The notes beneath the pieces were generated by a model that was not told the origin of the DNA, did no database searches, and saw only the letters and a list, made by a program, of their open reading frames with translations. Below, in pieces: positions 1-12,009 of a DNA stretch of 64,000 bases. The stretch comes from Epiperipatus broadwayi. Lineage: Eukaryota; Onychophora; Udeonychophora; Euonychophora; Peripatidae. The translations under genes were made by a program, and so were the position numbers. Every line of letters begins with the position of its first letter. Position 1 is the stretch's first letter. The stretch lies in contig JAQFVV010013328.1 in NCBI GenBank assembly GCA_028023455.1, forward strand, positions 28,081 through 92,080, given 5' to 3'.

Positions 1-546
1 CGTTTTCAATCTTTATAAAATACACTGCAACACGCTCTCTCCATGTTTAAAGTAGATTCTTTTTTTTTTTTTTATCAAGAAATTTATTTAACACAAAATA
101 TACATAGTATTATGATATACAGGATAACAGGTTAAGCTTGGTTAAAAGGTTAAGAGTTCTCATGCATGTATTATTATGTGGACATTGGTCTATCTTGTAC
201 AACTTTGTATTGATAGTGGTTGCAGTATTTCAATTGAACGACATTGTGTTTCTGCAACAGGTTGATGCTTAGAGTGACCATAGAATATTTATAGGGATGA
301 TAAATATATTGCTTTTTGATGGTGGGTTTGATGTGGGTTTATTGCAGTGTTTGCATTATTGTTGTATCGGAACTTCAAACAGTCTCCATGTCTCAAAGAA
401 GGCCATAGAGGTAGAAAGGATTTCATCCCTTTTTTTGATATTGTTGATGATGTTAATGAAGAGTTGAAGAGGATTTAAATGAGCTCCTTCAAAGGCTAGC
501 TTGCAGCGGACGGACCAGATGGAAAAGGTGAGGAATGTGGATAGTC

Positions 547-1035
547 TTATCCATGCAAATGTTTTGTGCCAAGGCAGTGCTGGATTGAGTTAATTATTTG
601 AAAGTTGATCTTTGAGTTTGTGTGGATTAATTGTCTGATACTGTTGAGATTGGGGCAGATGTTTAAAATGTGCTCAAATGTCTCTGATTCCCGGCCACAG
701 AGTTGGCATAGTGGGTCAATGTTATTGAATCCTCTTCTGTTTACCAAAAACCATTTAGTTGGTAGGGCATCAAGATTTATTTTAATTATGAAGTCCAGGA
801 ATTTTGCTTCGAGGCTCCAAAATTTAAACTGTGATATGATTTTCTTGTTGGATAAGTTAAGTCTGGAAATAGGAGAATATGTTTGAGGATGCTGTAGATT
901 ATATGCATCCCAGTATTTCATTTTGGAAGAATAAGCAGTTGCAGGACAGTTGTAAAGGCATTGAGAAGCAGAGGTTAAGGATGATATCCAATCCTGTTTG
1001 AGAGGTGGTGGTCGGTCGGTAGGGTCAACTGGCAT
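547..1035 (-). pseudogene. LINE ORF2 C-terminal segment with CCHC knuckle
   Basis: This frame holds the end of the LINE ORF2 protein. Near residue 110 it reads CQLCGRESETFEHILNIC, a C-x2-C-x8-H-x4-C arrangement typical of the C-terminal zinc knuckle of many APE-type LINEs and thought to bind RNA or DNA. Upstream residues (FKFWSLEAKFLDFIIKIN) resemble the linker after the thumb of LINE RTs. The frame ends at a stop just before the 3' UTR. It is separated from the RT frame ending at 1132 by a frameshift within about 100 bases, so it is not a separate gene. Confidence 0.75.
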
Positions 1036-1131
1036 ATAGACTTGGAAGTTGTCAAAATAAGGGTTAATTTATGAATAAGATTGTGGATTTTTTGGAGAAA
1101 AATGTATAGGGGGAGTGGAGTGAAAGACCAT

Positions 1132-1960
1132 TCAGCCAGCAGGGAGGCGCATGCCTTCTAGACTGATGGCAACAGTTTTCCCACCCCAGAACAACCTAGA
1201 GCAAAGTGAGTTAATTTTACTGACAAAGATTTTGGTAGGTTTAATAATTGGGAGGTAATAATTAATTTTGGGGAAAAGGACCATGTTGAGTAAGGCCACC
1301 TTCCCATGAAGTGAAAGGTAAACCTTAGCAAGTGATGTTGTTATTTTGCTGGCAGATTTTAATATTTCATTTTGTATTTGTGATGTGATGATAGTAGGTG
1401 GTTTGTGAAAGGGAATACCTAGGAAGTTCTGTGGTTGTCCAAGGAAGTTAGTTGTAATCTTCTTCCCTGTAGCAATTCTCCATGCAGATGATTTTTGAAG
1501 ATTGAAGGAAAGTTTATATTGGTGAGTGTAGTCATTTAAAATTTTGTTGAGATGACCAAGATATTTTTGTGATGGCAAGACTATGAAGACATCGTCCATA
1601 TATGCGAGGATTCCTATCTCCCTCTTTAGTCTGGGAATGTAGACTCCTGGAAGTTGTCTTTGAATGTCTAACAGGAGTGGATTGATGTAAGCAATGAAAA
1701 GAATCGCACTAAGAGGGGATCCTTGTGGAATTGAATGTGATGGTTTGAAACTGTCAGTGGTTCTTCCATCTAAGGATATCAATATGTGTCTGTTTCTAAG
1801 AAGATTACTTATGATTTGGAGGTATGGCTTGGGTACCGCATAGTCAGCCAGAGTTTTAAGCAGGATGTTGATCCTGACTGAATCAAATGCGGAGCTATGT
1901 CCAATTGAACAGCAATTGGTTTAGATTTCCTGTTTGTTCTTAAGTGATCAACTAGGGATT
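1132..1960 (-). pseudogene. LINE ORF2 reverse transcriptase, palm motifs A-D
   Basis: From 1782 down the frame reads SIPQGSPLSAILFIAYINPL (RT motif B region), then AYMDDVFI (motif C with the catalytic YMDD), then NFLGIPF and KVALLNMVLFPKINYYLPI of the following thumb region. Just upstream (1782-1960), spread over two frames, the minus strand reads residues like PIAVQLDI and AFDSVRINILLKTLADY, which is RT motif A. The frame break inside motif A shows that this copy cannot make a functional enzyme, although the catalytic aspartates are still encoded. The RT would copy the element's RNA at a nicked genomic target. Confidence 0.85.
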
Positions 1961-2709
1961 TAACTTGGGCCATAGCTAGGGTGGTTGATGAGCCTTTTTG
2001 GGAACTGGGATGGAGAAATGTATTTGAGAATACCTTCTTGAATGATATCTTTTATAGTGGATTCAATGATTTTTATAATTAGAGGGGACATTGAGATGGG
2101 TCGAAGACTCATGAGCTCCGATGGCGGCTTATTTTTCTTAAGAAAGGGTACCATGGCAATCGGGTAAAGATTGGGGATAATTTTGTTTCCATCTGTTAGG
2201 TGGTCTATCATTCTATGGATAATTGGTATTGAAAATTTGCTGAGGTGGGCTAGAATGAAGCGTGGAATGCCATGAAGCCCAGGATGAATTCGATCCCTAA
2301 GGGATGTGATTTTGTTCTGTAGCATGGATTCCGTTATGCAATGCATGTCTGGAACTTCCTCATTTTTCCATATAGTGAGTGGTGTTTCAGGATCTTTTTG
2401 AAGAATTTCCTGGAAGTGATGCTTAATGCCTTCCAACATTTGTTGACCAATCCAGGATTCCCCATTTGAAATAATTATTGAGGGTGTATTTTTTATTCTT
2501 GATGTTCCAAGGGCCCAGCGAATGTAACCACGGGTCCAGCAATGTTGAGATTCAAGGAACAATTTTGCTCTCTTGATGGATAGGTATTCTGCTAGTTTTT
2601 CCTGTTGTGTTTTGTATTTCAATTTTAAGGAAATAATATCTTTAATGTTGTCTGTGTTACTTGGAATTTCTTTAAGTTTGGAGCTTATGTTTTGTAAATC
2701 ATTAAGCAA
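1960..2709 (-). pseudogene. LINE ORF2 linker and N-terminal reverse transcriptase
   Basis: This frame carries the segment between the endonuclease and the RT palm. It ends with YPIAMVPFLKKNKPP and LRPISMSPLIIKIIESTI, the RT 0/1 region found in nearly all LINEs (forms such as VPI-K and YRPIS). It continues the endonuclease frame (ending at 2745) after a small frameshift: the minus strand between them still reads SLISNYTRKLKGPVKLLNDL across frames. It ends at a stop or frameshift close to motif A. Confidence 0.8.
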
Positions 2710-2744
2710 TTTAACTGGACCTTTCAGCTTTCGTGTGTAGTTAC

Positions 2745-3578
2745 TTATGAGTGATTGTATGACTTCAATGAATGCAAACCATGCAACTTCAATGGGTTGT
2801 GATAGAATGTCAATTTTTTGAAGTAAATGTAGGACTCTGAGATGATAGCTTCAGTCGCTGTTGTGTGGGTTATCATGCGGAGAGTTTGGCGACTGTATTC
2901 TCCAGTGTAAAGTGTCTTGTCAGGAAGAAGTTTGATAATTTGTGCGAGGTGGTCTGAGTATGTTACCAGTTGAAGCTGTGCTTCAATTTGGAAGTGCAAT
3001 TCTGGTGAATAGTAGAAAAGATCTATGAGACTTTTACAGCTTTGTGTGTAGAAGGAGAAGGATCCCGGGGGCAGAAATCCCTCACCACACATGAGAGTTT
3101 TATTGATTAGGTGTAAGTATTTATTGTTGAAGTGGGCATAGTTCACATTGAAGTCACCTAGGAGAAGTGTCGGTGATGAGTTGGAGTATAGTACCATATT
3201 TATTGTATGTATGATGTGATGAAAATTATTGACTGTGTTTTGAATATAAATGAACAGGATGTTGAAGATGAAGCCACTGTAGTTAACTTTGATTATGACT
3301 ATGTTACCATCTAAATATAAAATGTTGAAATCATTAGGTGGTTTATTTTTGTTAATGATGAAACCTACCCCTCCGGAAGCAGTGGTGGCAATGGAGAATT
3401 TAGTGTAACCAAAGTTTTCTAAAATCTGATTGATTTGTAAGTTTGATTTTATGTGGAATTTAGTTTCGGCCATAAAGAAGATGTGGGGTGTGTGAATATT
3501 CAACCACTGTCTTATGGCATATATACGTTGTAGAGAGTTTAGGCCTCTCACATTGGTACCAACAATTTTAAGATACAT
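2745..3578 (-). pseudogene. LINE ORF2 apurinic-type endonuclease domain
   Basis: The frame starts MYLKIVGTNVRGLNS, the usual beginning of an APE-type endonuclease (the N of the NVRGL motif is catalytic). It continues with FFMAETKF (metal-binding E in the ET motif), GGVGFIINK, LLGDFNVN (catalytic D and N in the GDFN motif) and TYSDHLAQI (the SDH motif near the end). All hallmark residues are present in order and at normal spacing over about 235 residues. The frame runs on to a stop at 2745, where the linker frame takes over. The start codon follows the ORF1 stop by about 90 bases, the usual two-ORF arrangement. Confidence 0.88.
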
Positions 3579-3664
3579 TATAATTGGTTTTTTAAAATTT
3601 TCAGGTAGAAAGATGTGTCGGTGAATTCATTGTACAATTCAACAGTTGAATTAGCTATGAGTTG

Positions 3665-4165
3665 TTATGTGTCTCCTGGAGTAGGTGACCAGTCCACAGG
3701 AGAGTCTACTGACTGACCGAAGTCAATGGTTTCCGGTAGAATAACTTCTACATCATTATGTCGAGTGTTTGCTTGGGCTTTGACATCTTTAGATATATTC
3801 TCATTTATTGAAAGTTCTTGCTCATTAGTCAGTTGCATATTTTTGGTTGGCAATAAAGTGCCACCCTTTCTTCTTTTGTTGGATTTGTCTTTTGAAGTTG
3901 TAGGATTTATAGGTAGAGTTGCTTTTGAGTTTTTGGATTTGTTTTGTATATCATCATCAGAACTAGGTCCACTGGAGTGTGTATGTTTTTTCTTTTCTCT
4001 TTTTCTTTTTTGTCTTTTCTCATTTGTCTCTTGATGTTGAGTTTTGGAAAAATCTATGTTAGTAGGTTGATGATTTATCATAGTCTCATCTGATTCAATG
4101 TCAGTTTCTTCACTTGAATCACTGAACTCATATGTTGATACACTGTCTATTTCATCATAGACTCT
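3665..4165 (-). pseudogene. C-terminal part of LINE ORF1, lysine-rich
   Basis: The reading frame is open from a stop near 4166 to a stop at 3665 and has no start codon before residue 29, so it is the 3' part of a longer ORF1. It begins acidic and serine-rich (SDSSEETDIESDE), then has a very basic stretch (KRQKRKREKKKHTH), then a low-complexity tail. LINE ORF1 proteins package the RNA, and basic unstructured tails are common in them, but no zinc knuckle or coiled coil is visible here. Assignment rests mainly on its position directly upstream of the endonuclease ORF. Confidence 0.6.
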
Positions 4166-4214
4166 TCAGTTTATAACTTCTCAAACTTTCTTAGTTCATC
4201 AGCCATCAGAATGT

Positions 4215-4995
4215 GGGGGGGGGGGGCACTATATTTTTTAAAATATTTTGGAATCAAACTTAAGACTTCAATTGCTATCTTTTCTTGTGATATTTCAGAC
4301 CAACTTCATTTCAGCCTATTAATTCTTTCCCTGATGTTAAATACGGGTTTATTTTTTACCCATATTTTAATTCTGATTCTTCGTTATTTTCCCCATACAT
4401 AACTCTTCCTTTGTTACTATGTGCTCAGAAATCTGTGTATTGCTTTTGTATTGTGTCTAAATCTTATATTCAAAAATAACTTAGTAAAATCCATTTATTA
4501 GGGGGTTTTTTCTTTTCAAACATATTTTTTTAATATATCTGTCAAAATTTTTTCACTGAAATTTAATTCAATGATTAATTTCATCTCTTATACATCCATC
4601 TATATATGCAATCTGTTTAAGGTATTTGTAGTTATTGACTTGCAATTCATTTCTATCAATCTTTGTTTTCTCTCCATTTTATAAGAAGCCATTGAACATT
4701 GCTTTAATCTTTTTAGCATTTATCTTCAAAATTACTTTTTTATTTTTATACTTTGCAAAATCTAGTTGGTCCAAGTATTTTCTATCTATTATCTTAACTT
4801 TCTGTTTTAATCTCCTTAATAGGTCTTGTAAAAGTGCTGTAAAAAGTTTTATAGAGATGGAAATATGCTGTCTCACATTTCTCAATGTTAATCTTCATGC
4901 ATAGTTTGTTGCAGTGATAGAGTTGAAGACTCTGAAACTCATGATGTTAGGTCCAACTCTTTCACTTTTAGAACTCAAACTTTTCATAAATTTTC
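4215..4995 (-). pseudogene. Degenerate LINE RT C-terminal region (older copy)
   Basis: Translating the minus strand across frames gives KINAKKIKAMFN, then NYKYLKQIAYIDGCIRDEIN. These match the region after the catalytic box in RTE/L2-like RTs (NAKKTK followed by a FKYLG motif and a charged helix). The G-run at 4213-4226 and the LINE described above border it on the low side. Many stops interrupt it. It belongs to a different, older family than the element at 60-4165. Confidence 0.55.
4905..4985 (+). repeat. tRNA-like SINE head, family S3
   Basis: Starting at the GCAGTGATAGAG-like segment there is a tRNA-like block with an A-box-like start, a self-complementary anticodon-arm-like centre (ACTCTGAAACTCATGATGTT region) and a B-box-like TCCAACTCTTTCACTT. 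Related blocks occur near 17330, 19685, 55605 and 59295. The tRNA folding is imperfect in this copy. Confidence 0.4.
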
Positions 4996-5001
4996 AAACA
5001 T

Positions 5002-5178
5002 TTGATGATGATGATTATTATTATTATTGTTATTCTTGTTTTATTGTTGTTGTTGTTGTTGTTTTATTATTATTACTGTTATTATTATTATTATTATTAT
5101 TGTTGTTGTTGTTGTTTTTGTACTTGTTTTATTATTGTTGTTATTGTTTTATTATTGTTGTTATTGTTCTTGTTGTGC
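5002..5178 (+). repeat. Trinucleotide microsatellite (TTA/TTG)n, imperfect
   Basis: Alternating runs of ATT, TTG and TTA with short interruptions. The long tyrosine- or leucine-rich reading frames here are by-products of the repeat. It lies at the edge of the SINE head just upstream. Confidence 0.9.
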
Positions 5179-5179
5179 A

Positions 5180-5930
5180 TAAGGTTTTTTATATATGCAT
5201 AAACCAATATTCATTATGCACAAATATGCATATGAAGTAATTATAATTCATTGTAATATAGAAATTGTCTACTTTTTGCAGTTTATCATAAATCATTGTT
5301 ATAGTCATAAAATCCCATAATATTAAAATACAATTTCCAAATAACAGAACACTGAAACAATCTCAATACTGTCTATCAAGAAGAGAGAGTGGCTTTGTTT
5401 GATATATTTAATACTATTTGTAGCAGATGTCACTTCATACTCCTTAAAAATTTTAGTGATGATGACTATACAACTCCTGAGTTACAAAAATATTTAATTG
5501 TTTTGAGATTTTGGAAATATATGATAATAAACCAAATGGAGTAGTGAGAATGGAAGTGGGAAAAAAACTAAAAAGAAATCTAAAAATGTTGAGTAAATTG
5601 GGGAGAAAAAGCAGAAAAATCAAAAGGAATATCAGAAAATACAATGGTAACTGCAAAGAAAAAAGAGAAGATAAAAAATAAAAGTTAAAAAAAAAAAAAG
5701 AATTTAAAAATTTGAGGTAAATTGGGGAGGGGAATATAAATATCAAAAAGAATATCACAAAATATAATGACAGTTGCAATAGTAACTGCCAAAAAAAGGA
5801 GAGAAGGTAAAATTCTAAAAAATATCTCATGAAAAATTCCTCCACCCTCTTACCACCACCACTAAATACAAAATTCCATTGATTCACACTAAAAATCTCA
5901 CTATCAAACCTGATATGTTGGTTCATGTTT
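5180..5930. other. AT-rich spacer with purine-rich stretch
   Basis: No gene or clear repeat boundary seen. From 5540 to 5840 the plus strand is purine-rich (repeated GGGGAGAAAA and AAAAAGAA-like segments, with two similar stretches around 5590-5660 and 5700-5790). The phenylalanine/leucine-rich reading frame on the minus strand is explained by this composition. Confidence 0.5.
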
Positions 5931-6660
5931 AATTAAACCACTTACAAACAGTTCCAAAAATGACTGCCATAAAAATTGGAAACAATGTTGCTGTAAGTAC
6001 ACATTCTCAGTTTTCATTTCAAATGCCTCAGGTTTTCCACCTGTAGTAATAACACTTCCTTTCATCTTATCGGGTAGAAGTTGTATAATAGAAATAAATT
6101 TTAGTGGATGATCAAGCTAATTTCAAACAATGGCATAAATATGTTTAACTAAATCAAAGGCCTGGACAAAATCAATAAAAGCAAAAGATAAAGCATCCTT
6201 TTATTATAGACACTTTTCTTACATTTTCCGGCAACAGAGACCATATCTAAAACGTTTCTAGATTTTCTAAAACCACACCGAGCAACTTATTCGACAAATT
6301 CTTAAAATTGCATTTGTTGTAGTGATTAATAATAATATTGCATGATAATTACTACAATCTTACTCTTCCTTTTATTTTTAAAAACTGGAACAATAGATAC
6401 ACTCTTAAGATTAGAGGCACAACTTCATATATCGATATATTCCTAAAAAAATCCAATATTTTTTTACGCTAATATATTATCACAATATTTTAAAATTTCT
6501 CCAGACATTTCAACAAAACATGCAACTTTTTTATTTTTAACATTTCCTATAGCTATTTTGACATTACTAAGCTGAATATTTTTGTCCAAATCTAAATGTA
6601 TAGTGTTTATATATATATTGGTTTAAAAAAATGTACAAGTTTAAAATGTTAAAATAATTT
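5930..6660 (-). pseudogene. RTE-like LINE reverse transcriptase remnant, part 1
   Basis: On the minus strand, reading across frames, one finds a segment like VPVFKNKRKS and CSNYH (RT 0/1 region), then CGFRKSRNVLDMVSVAGK (the conserved block before motif A in RTE-like enzymes), then a decayed motif A and a stretch like KMKGSVITTGGKPEAFEMKTE, followed by ATLFPIFMAVIF (motif B region). These occur in the order expected. No frame stays open, so it is an old dead copy. Sequence of the same element seems to continue beyond the MITE at 6812-7338. Confidence 0.7.
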
Positions 6661-6811
6661 TAATCCTCAGAGAATTAAAGTTACAAATTTTATCTAGTAA
6701 AGAAAAACTAATTACATCTGTAATTGATTTTAACTAATTAATGATAATATTTTGGAATTTAGAAAATGTAATAATTAAATATGTACTTTAGAGAACAGTA
6801 GTGGCTTATAC

Positions 6812-7338
6812 CAGTGTTCTTCAACCCTTGGTCCGCGGCCCGGTGCCGGGCCGCGGAACTTTTCTGCAGGTCCACGTGCTAAACGGGCAGTAAAAAATTT
6901 GTAATAATAAATAATAAGAGTTTAAACTTTTAATTAATATAGCCAATTTTTATTTATTTTTTCATCTCATTTTTACCCAATTAAAAAAAAAAGAAAACAG
7001 AACAAAAACAAAATCTAATCAATCATTCATAAATTAATTTGTTTTTCTAGTTATCACAGATGTTTATGGGGGCAGGGGTAGAATAAAAATTTTTATTACT
7101 TTTCTAAAAAAATTTTAAAAAAAGTTTTTTACTATATAAACTCCATATATATATAAAACTTTATCTTATATATTTAACATTGTTGTTTTGATCAGTTATA
7201 ACAATTATGCTTATCTTTAAGAAAATTTATCTATAGACTTCTGCCGGTCTGCGAAATCTTATCCTTATTTTTGCTGGTCCGCGGAACCTTATCCTTATTT
7301 TTACCGGTCCGCAGGTGTGAAAAGGTTGAAGACAACTG
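6812..7338. mobile_element. hAT-type MITE (527 bp) with 8-bp TSD
   Basis: The element starts CAGTGTTCTTCAACC and ends, read on the other strand, CAGTTGTCTTCAACC. Both ends continue with GGTCCGCGG-type sequence, so the terminal inverted repeats are clear. The 8-base target duplication GCTTATAC is perfect at 6804-6811 and 7339-7346. An 8-bp TSD with CAG-starting ends is diagnostic of hAT elements. The interior is AT-rich and non-coding, so this is a non-autonomous copy. It interrupts an RTE-like remnant. Confidence 0.93.
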
Positions 7339-7346
7339 GCTTATAC

Positions 7347-8110
7347 TATAAATCCTGCCAAAATGTAAATCTGTTCAGTCAGACTTAAATTCAAGAGCCA
7401 AAAAGGAAGGGAACAGAATATATCCAGCAGAAAAGCTAAATCATCCTAATGGGAGTACAAGAGTTAAAAAAGAAGGTAACAGAATCAAATCCCAGTGCAG
7501 TGCCCCACTGAAGGCCCAAAAAGAGGGTCTGAGATTGAAAAGATCGTCTGAATCTCCATATTGTTTAATTTTATTGTTTGATTGCTAAGAACCTCCATAT
7601 TAATTATTTTATTTATTTAATCGCTGGAAGAAGCCTTTTGGAGACTTGCACCCTCAATATACAACAAATAGATCAAATAAATATATCATTAAAAGTCATC
7701 ATTCCAATTCTTGTATGATTTTTCAAAAGATGATCAAAATACTCCTTCCACCTGTTCAAAATATTATTATTATCATATAAAAGAGATCCATTATTGAATT
7801 TAATGGGATTAGGATACCATTTTTAAAATCCATATGTTGCTTTCAATACATACATTGCAGTTTTAATCCACCAATCATTTGAAGTTTTTTTTATCAATCC
7901 TGGATTTTCTGTCTCCAAGTCTTCTATATATTATTATAAAATTCCACACTCAATTTATTATTCTGTCAAGCAGAAAATGCCACCTATTTTCTTTTAATCA
8001 AATTACTAAGAATATCATTGTCAGGAAGTCAGTCATATTTATCCATCATAGTAAATCCAAGAATAGATTTATCTTACTAGAATTCCATTCTTTAGTAATA
8101 CTATAGTTCT
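7347..8110 (-). pseudogene. RTE-like LINE remnant, part 2 (linker before RT)
   Basis: On the minus strand around 7690-7800 the translation across frames reads NNGSLLYDNN, ILNRWKEYF-like residues and DHLLKN. This matches the RTE linker between endonuclease and RT, where forms such as ILNRWKEHF are conserved. It lies upstream, in element terms, of the RT remnant at 5930-6660, with the hAT MITE inserted between them. The stretch 7360-7560, which includes two partly repeated AAAAAGGAAGGGAACAG-like pieces, is not assigned. Confidence 0.5.
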
Positions 8111-8790
8111 GAAGTGCTTACTAGCTGTTATACTTTAGTAGGTATAATAGATACTTCTAAACAATGAACATCAACTTTCTTGTGAATATGATTGGAATAA
8201 AATTTTTAAGGTAACTATCAGTTTAATCTTGCACAGTACTAATCTCTGATTCATTCAACAATCTGCACTTCTCGTGTAATATAAACTCTTTTGTATTCAG
8301 ACTCCTAACTATAATATAATTTATTAAATATGATTATTCTGAATGTAGATGCATCCATCTTTCTTTACATAGGGTTTTGTGCTTATCCATGTGCTATGCA
8401 CAAATTCAATATTAACAGTCATTTGAATTTACAGTACCAATATCATTATTTCCAACATAATATGGCCAAATGCTATTACGTGTACCAACGTGCAATAAAT
8501 TTTCCCAAGAAGAAAAATTATTTTTAATGGTATTGCTGTAAGAATGCTAGACAGCCAGTAATAAAAGTTTTCTTTCTCTGACTTCTTTAATCTAAGATTG
8601 TAACAAATGCACAAATAAAATTAACACCAATTCCATTGTTCAGGGCAAGTTTTAATACCATTAACCTTTCATTGCTGCAGTAAGGAATTCCAAGAATATA
8701 ATATACTAAATTAGACTTTATTTCAATCCAATACCATATACCTTTCTTTCACTGACTGATTTATTTTTTTGTAAAACTTTATAGTTATCC
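8110..8790. other. AT-rich spacer, nothing recognised
   Basis: No open frame of note, RNA gene or repeat boundary is visible. Short reading frames here have AT-driven composition. Confidence 0.4.
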
Positions 8791-9291
8791 ACAATGAGGT
8801 TTGCCAATTCCTCAACAAGCTTTGTGATAAATGCTTAGCCAGAGCCAGCACTTAAAATATCTCCTGTCAGGACCCCCCCCCCCCAAACCCCTGACCATGG
8901 TTTCATGCTATGGCCCTCCTCAGAAAAATGCCAGGGTAGGTTCAGACACTAGATTTAAAAATACCAATCCAAAGCCAAGCACTTACCTAAAAGTTAACTA
9001 TTGAGAGGAAAATCTGAAAATTTTCAGACATCTACATGTCTTCAAACCCAGCTATCCAACTCAAATAGCTATAAGGGGCTGATAGATCTTCAGCCATACC
9101 ATATATTAGTAGTCTTAGCAATATAACATTGCATAAGACTTAAGGCAGAGACTATAAATAGTCAAATTAAAAATCATAGATCAAAGCTTGTTAAGGAATT
9201 GGCAAACCTCATTGTTTATAACTTACAAGCTTAAGATATAGGGGTCATATGATCTATGACTTTTAATTTGACTATTTATAGTTCTCCATCT
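8791..9291. repeat. Nested foldback repeat
   Basis: Two inverted pairs are visible. The outer one is 8791-8827 (ACAATGAGGTTTGCCAATTC...) against 9181-9214, about 36 bases. A second pair, 9147-9182 (ACTATAAATAGTCAAATTAA...) against 9256-9291, overlaps its right arm. The interior contains a C-run (8873-8884) and a segment (8930-9100) with a phrase related to the foldback at 14855-15195. No transposase is encoded. Confidence 0.75.
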
Positions 9292-10575
9292 GTCCTATTA
9301 AATTTCCTTAATTTGAAAGACTGTATATCTAGATTTAAATAGCAAGATAAATGTGATTTTGCAGCATTTTGTAAAGTGACACTTCAGATAATAGAATTTG
9401 AATGTTTTATGTTATGATATGTTCAATTTCAAAAAAACGTTGTGGTAAACATATTTGCCTATGATCTGGAGTTTAAATTTATGCTGAGTGAAGCCCCTTT
9501 TAAAAATAATGAGAATCTTTCTTTCAGGTGACCCTTAGTAAACTACTATCTAACATGGGACAATACTTAAGGGTAAAGCAAAAATGAGGAATTATCTAAT
9601 CCCTACGATCTAGCAATTGGAAAAGATGCTGGAGTATAAACTTTTCTTTCACTGCTTCTCTGTGAGGAGCTGTTGGAAAGGCTTTGGCCCCACAGTGGTT
9701 TGTTTTAATTGAGAAAAAAGATATTTTACCTTTTGCTTATATTCATAGAGACTTCCCCATAGCTATTGTTTTCCTCCGTCCATTTGCAATCTTTTAATTC
9801 AACAAAGCCGATAGCAGTAAAAACTTAAATAGTGTGTGACAAATCCTAGAAAATTTTATTAAATATTTTTATCCGTAGAAGTTTGTGCAAAAGTAGATAT
9901 CGATCTCACCTTTGATGTAGAAGAATAATTTTTCACTATTTATTGTAATATATATTTTTTAAAAATGAAGCTTAAAGTAATACTGTTGTGAAAACAATCA
10001 TTTTTAAAGATTACTGGGTTTAGAAAAAGTACATGGTTTAATATTATTTTTCTTTATATTAAATTAAAATGAAGTACTTCTTTTAAATATTTAATTTAAT
10101 GATGTTTATATATGATTACTATAACATAAGTAATTCCAAATCTCCTGCAATGGATTGTGTAATTTTATGTGATTGTTATGTGGTATTTATGACTTGAGGC
10201 TTTCTTTTTAATGTGATCCAAAGTCTGTCAAGTTATTTATATGAATGTTTTATAATGGTTCAAACAATTATAAAGAAAATGGAAGTATGTTTATGGCTCT
10301 CTATATTACCAAATTTAAAATAATAAGTGCAATAATGCTCAAGGGAGGTTGCCTTGATAACAGTTTGAAATTGTTGATTGTTATCTATATTGGTATTGTT
10401 TAAGTGTTTACTGGTTTCTAATAGTTAAATTTAAAATAAATACATTTTGAATTAATATAACAACGTAGCCAGTAAAACTGAATTTAAACACAGCTGTTTA
10501 TTTGGACTGTTTTATGGCAACATGACGAAACTTCAAATTTGGTATTACATAGGATTGTATGAAGCATGGAATTTC
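9292..10575. other. AT-rich spacer, nothing recognised
   Basis: No gene, RNA or clear repeat was identified in this stretch. Confidence 0.4.
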
Positions 10576-10990
10576 AAGGGTTTGATAACTAGTTCACCTG
10601 ATTAGTAAGGGTTGTTTGTGAAGGGCATGCAAAGTAAAAGAGATTGGATTGAATCCATGCTAGTGGATGTTTGAAATTTGGTGAAGTTTGATTGAAGGCT
10701 GTGCTGATAAAAATCAATGAAACTTGAAAATATTTCTTCAGTGCTATAATCATTTTTTTTTTCTACAAGGGATTGAAAGGGGATCAAAACCAGTTTCTAC
10801 TTTAATGTGAGAATGATAAAATAGGAAAATATTGAGTTATCAACGTGAGCTCAGAGATTTGGGTGCTTGATACCTTTAGCTCACCTGGTGAATGAAGGTT
10901 GTTTACCAAATGCATGCATAGTGAGAGAGAATAATCCGGGTGTCTATACTGCTAAATCGTTGGAATATTATGAAGTTGAAATGAGATATG
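10575..10990 (+). repeat. Two diverged copies of a SINE-like repeat
   Basis: Segments at 10575-10690 and 10865-10990 share the pattern TTGATA-CT-GTTCACCTG, AAGGTTGTTT and GCATGCAAAGT/GCATGCATAGT in the same order. The AGCTCACCTGGTGAATGAAGG part resembles a tRNA A-box with D-arm. Decay prevents assigning a parental tRNA. Confidence 0.4.
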
Positions 10991-11059
10991 CATTGCTAAA
11001 AATCAGAATTTGTATATACATAGATTGTTGTTTTTTTAATTTTTTTCTTTGTCGTTAAA

Positions 11060-11955
11060 AATTTAAACCTTGTCATATTTATTTATTACCTGTTCGTGTG
11101 TGTATTCCAGCATTTCATTTCGAATCAACCTCATATGCTTCATTGCGTTCATAACACTATTAAAATCCAATGTCTTTTTTTTTTTAATTTATATTAATAT
11201 TTTTAGTATATTTATTCAAGTAGAGAAAGAAGTTATTTCACTAGACATTTGTGCAAAATTAGATAGCGGTAAGGTCAATACAATTTGTTCATGCGTTTAC
11301 TCAAAAATTAGATAGCTCAAAATTCCGGTGAGATAATTGGTATCGTAAAGCTGTTAATAGTAATTCACTCATAAAGTTAAAGGTGACTTTTATATACTCA
11401 ATGCAGAATCTAATAAAATAAACTTTGGCATTTATAATAACAGCAGATATTTTAATTAACAAAATGAATAGAAAAAAATCATTAATTCGACGAACATCAT
11501 TTCTTATAAACGTCACATGATACTACTAAATGGAGAGATTTGCCTGTTCTTATAAACGCAAATAAAATATAAAAATCATATTGGATCAATTTAGTTAATA
11601 CAAAAAACATAAATAAAAAGAAATTACTTTTATTGTTTTGTTTAAAATATAATTATTATAATTTTAAAAGGCTTTTCTTTTTCTTAATTTTGTGCTATTC
11701 TCGTTGTTGGGAATCACACAAAATATTAGTAGGAAAAAAAATTATTAAGTATTATTTTCCATAGAAATACACACATTTTTATTATATATGCATTAATAAT
11801 GAAGATAAAATACACAAAATCACAAATATTCTCTTCTTTTCTTGATGCATTTGAACTGAAACGAATATATGTAATTATAAATAGTTTGATTATTTCCTTC
11901 TAATTTTAATTACAAATGTTTACAAAAACTGAAATTTTATTTAAATTTTTAGCAT
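11060..11955. other. AT-rich spacer, nothing recognised
   Basis: No supported feature. Reading frames here are short and of AT-driven composition. Confidence 0.4.
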
Positions 11956-12009
11956 GTGAATTTTTTCTACAGTACATGTTTTTTCATACCTGAATTCCAA
12001 TATGTAATA

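Larger units (their letters stand above)
60..4165 (-). mobile_element. APE-type non-LTR retrotransposon (LINE), 5'-truncated
   Basis: The minus strand reads, in order, the end of a lysine-rich ORF1, an apurinic-type endonuclease, a reverse transcriptase with a YMDD box, a C-terminal CCHC knuckle, a 3' UTR of about 470 bases (75-546) and a poly-A tail, seen as a run of T at 60-73 on the plus strand. This is the order expected of two-ORF LINEs. The 5' end is lost: the ORF1 frame runs into a stop near 4166 and different sequence follows. ORF2 is broken by several frameshifts, so the copy is dead, but the protein segments read cleanly and it looks fairly young. I could not find a convincing target-site duplication. 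The clade (I, Jockey, R1 or L1-like) cannot be settled by eye. Confidence 0.9.

Noticed and set aside
5453-5926. 157-residue Phe/Leu-rich frame resembling a membrane protein
   Set aside because: Purine-rich low-complexity DNA on the opposite strand gives this composition; no sequons, motifs or codon structure.
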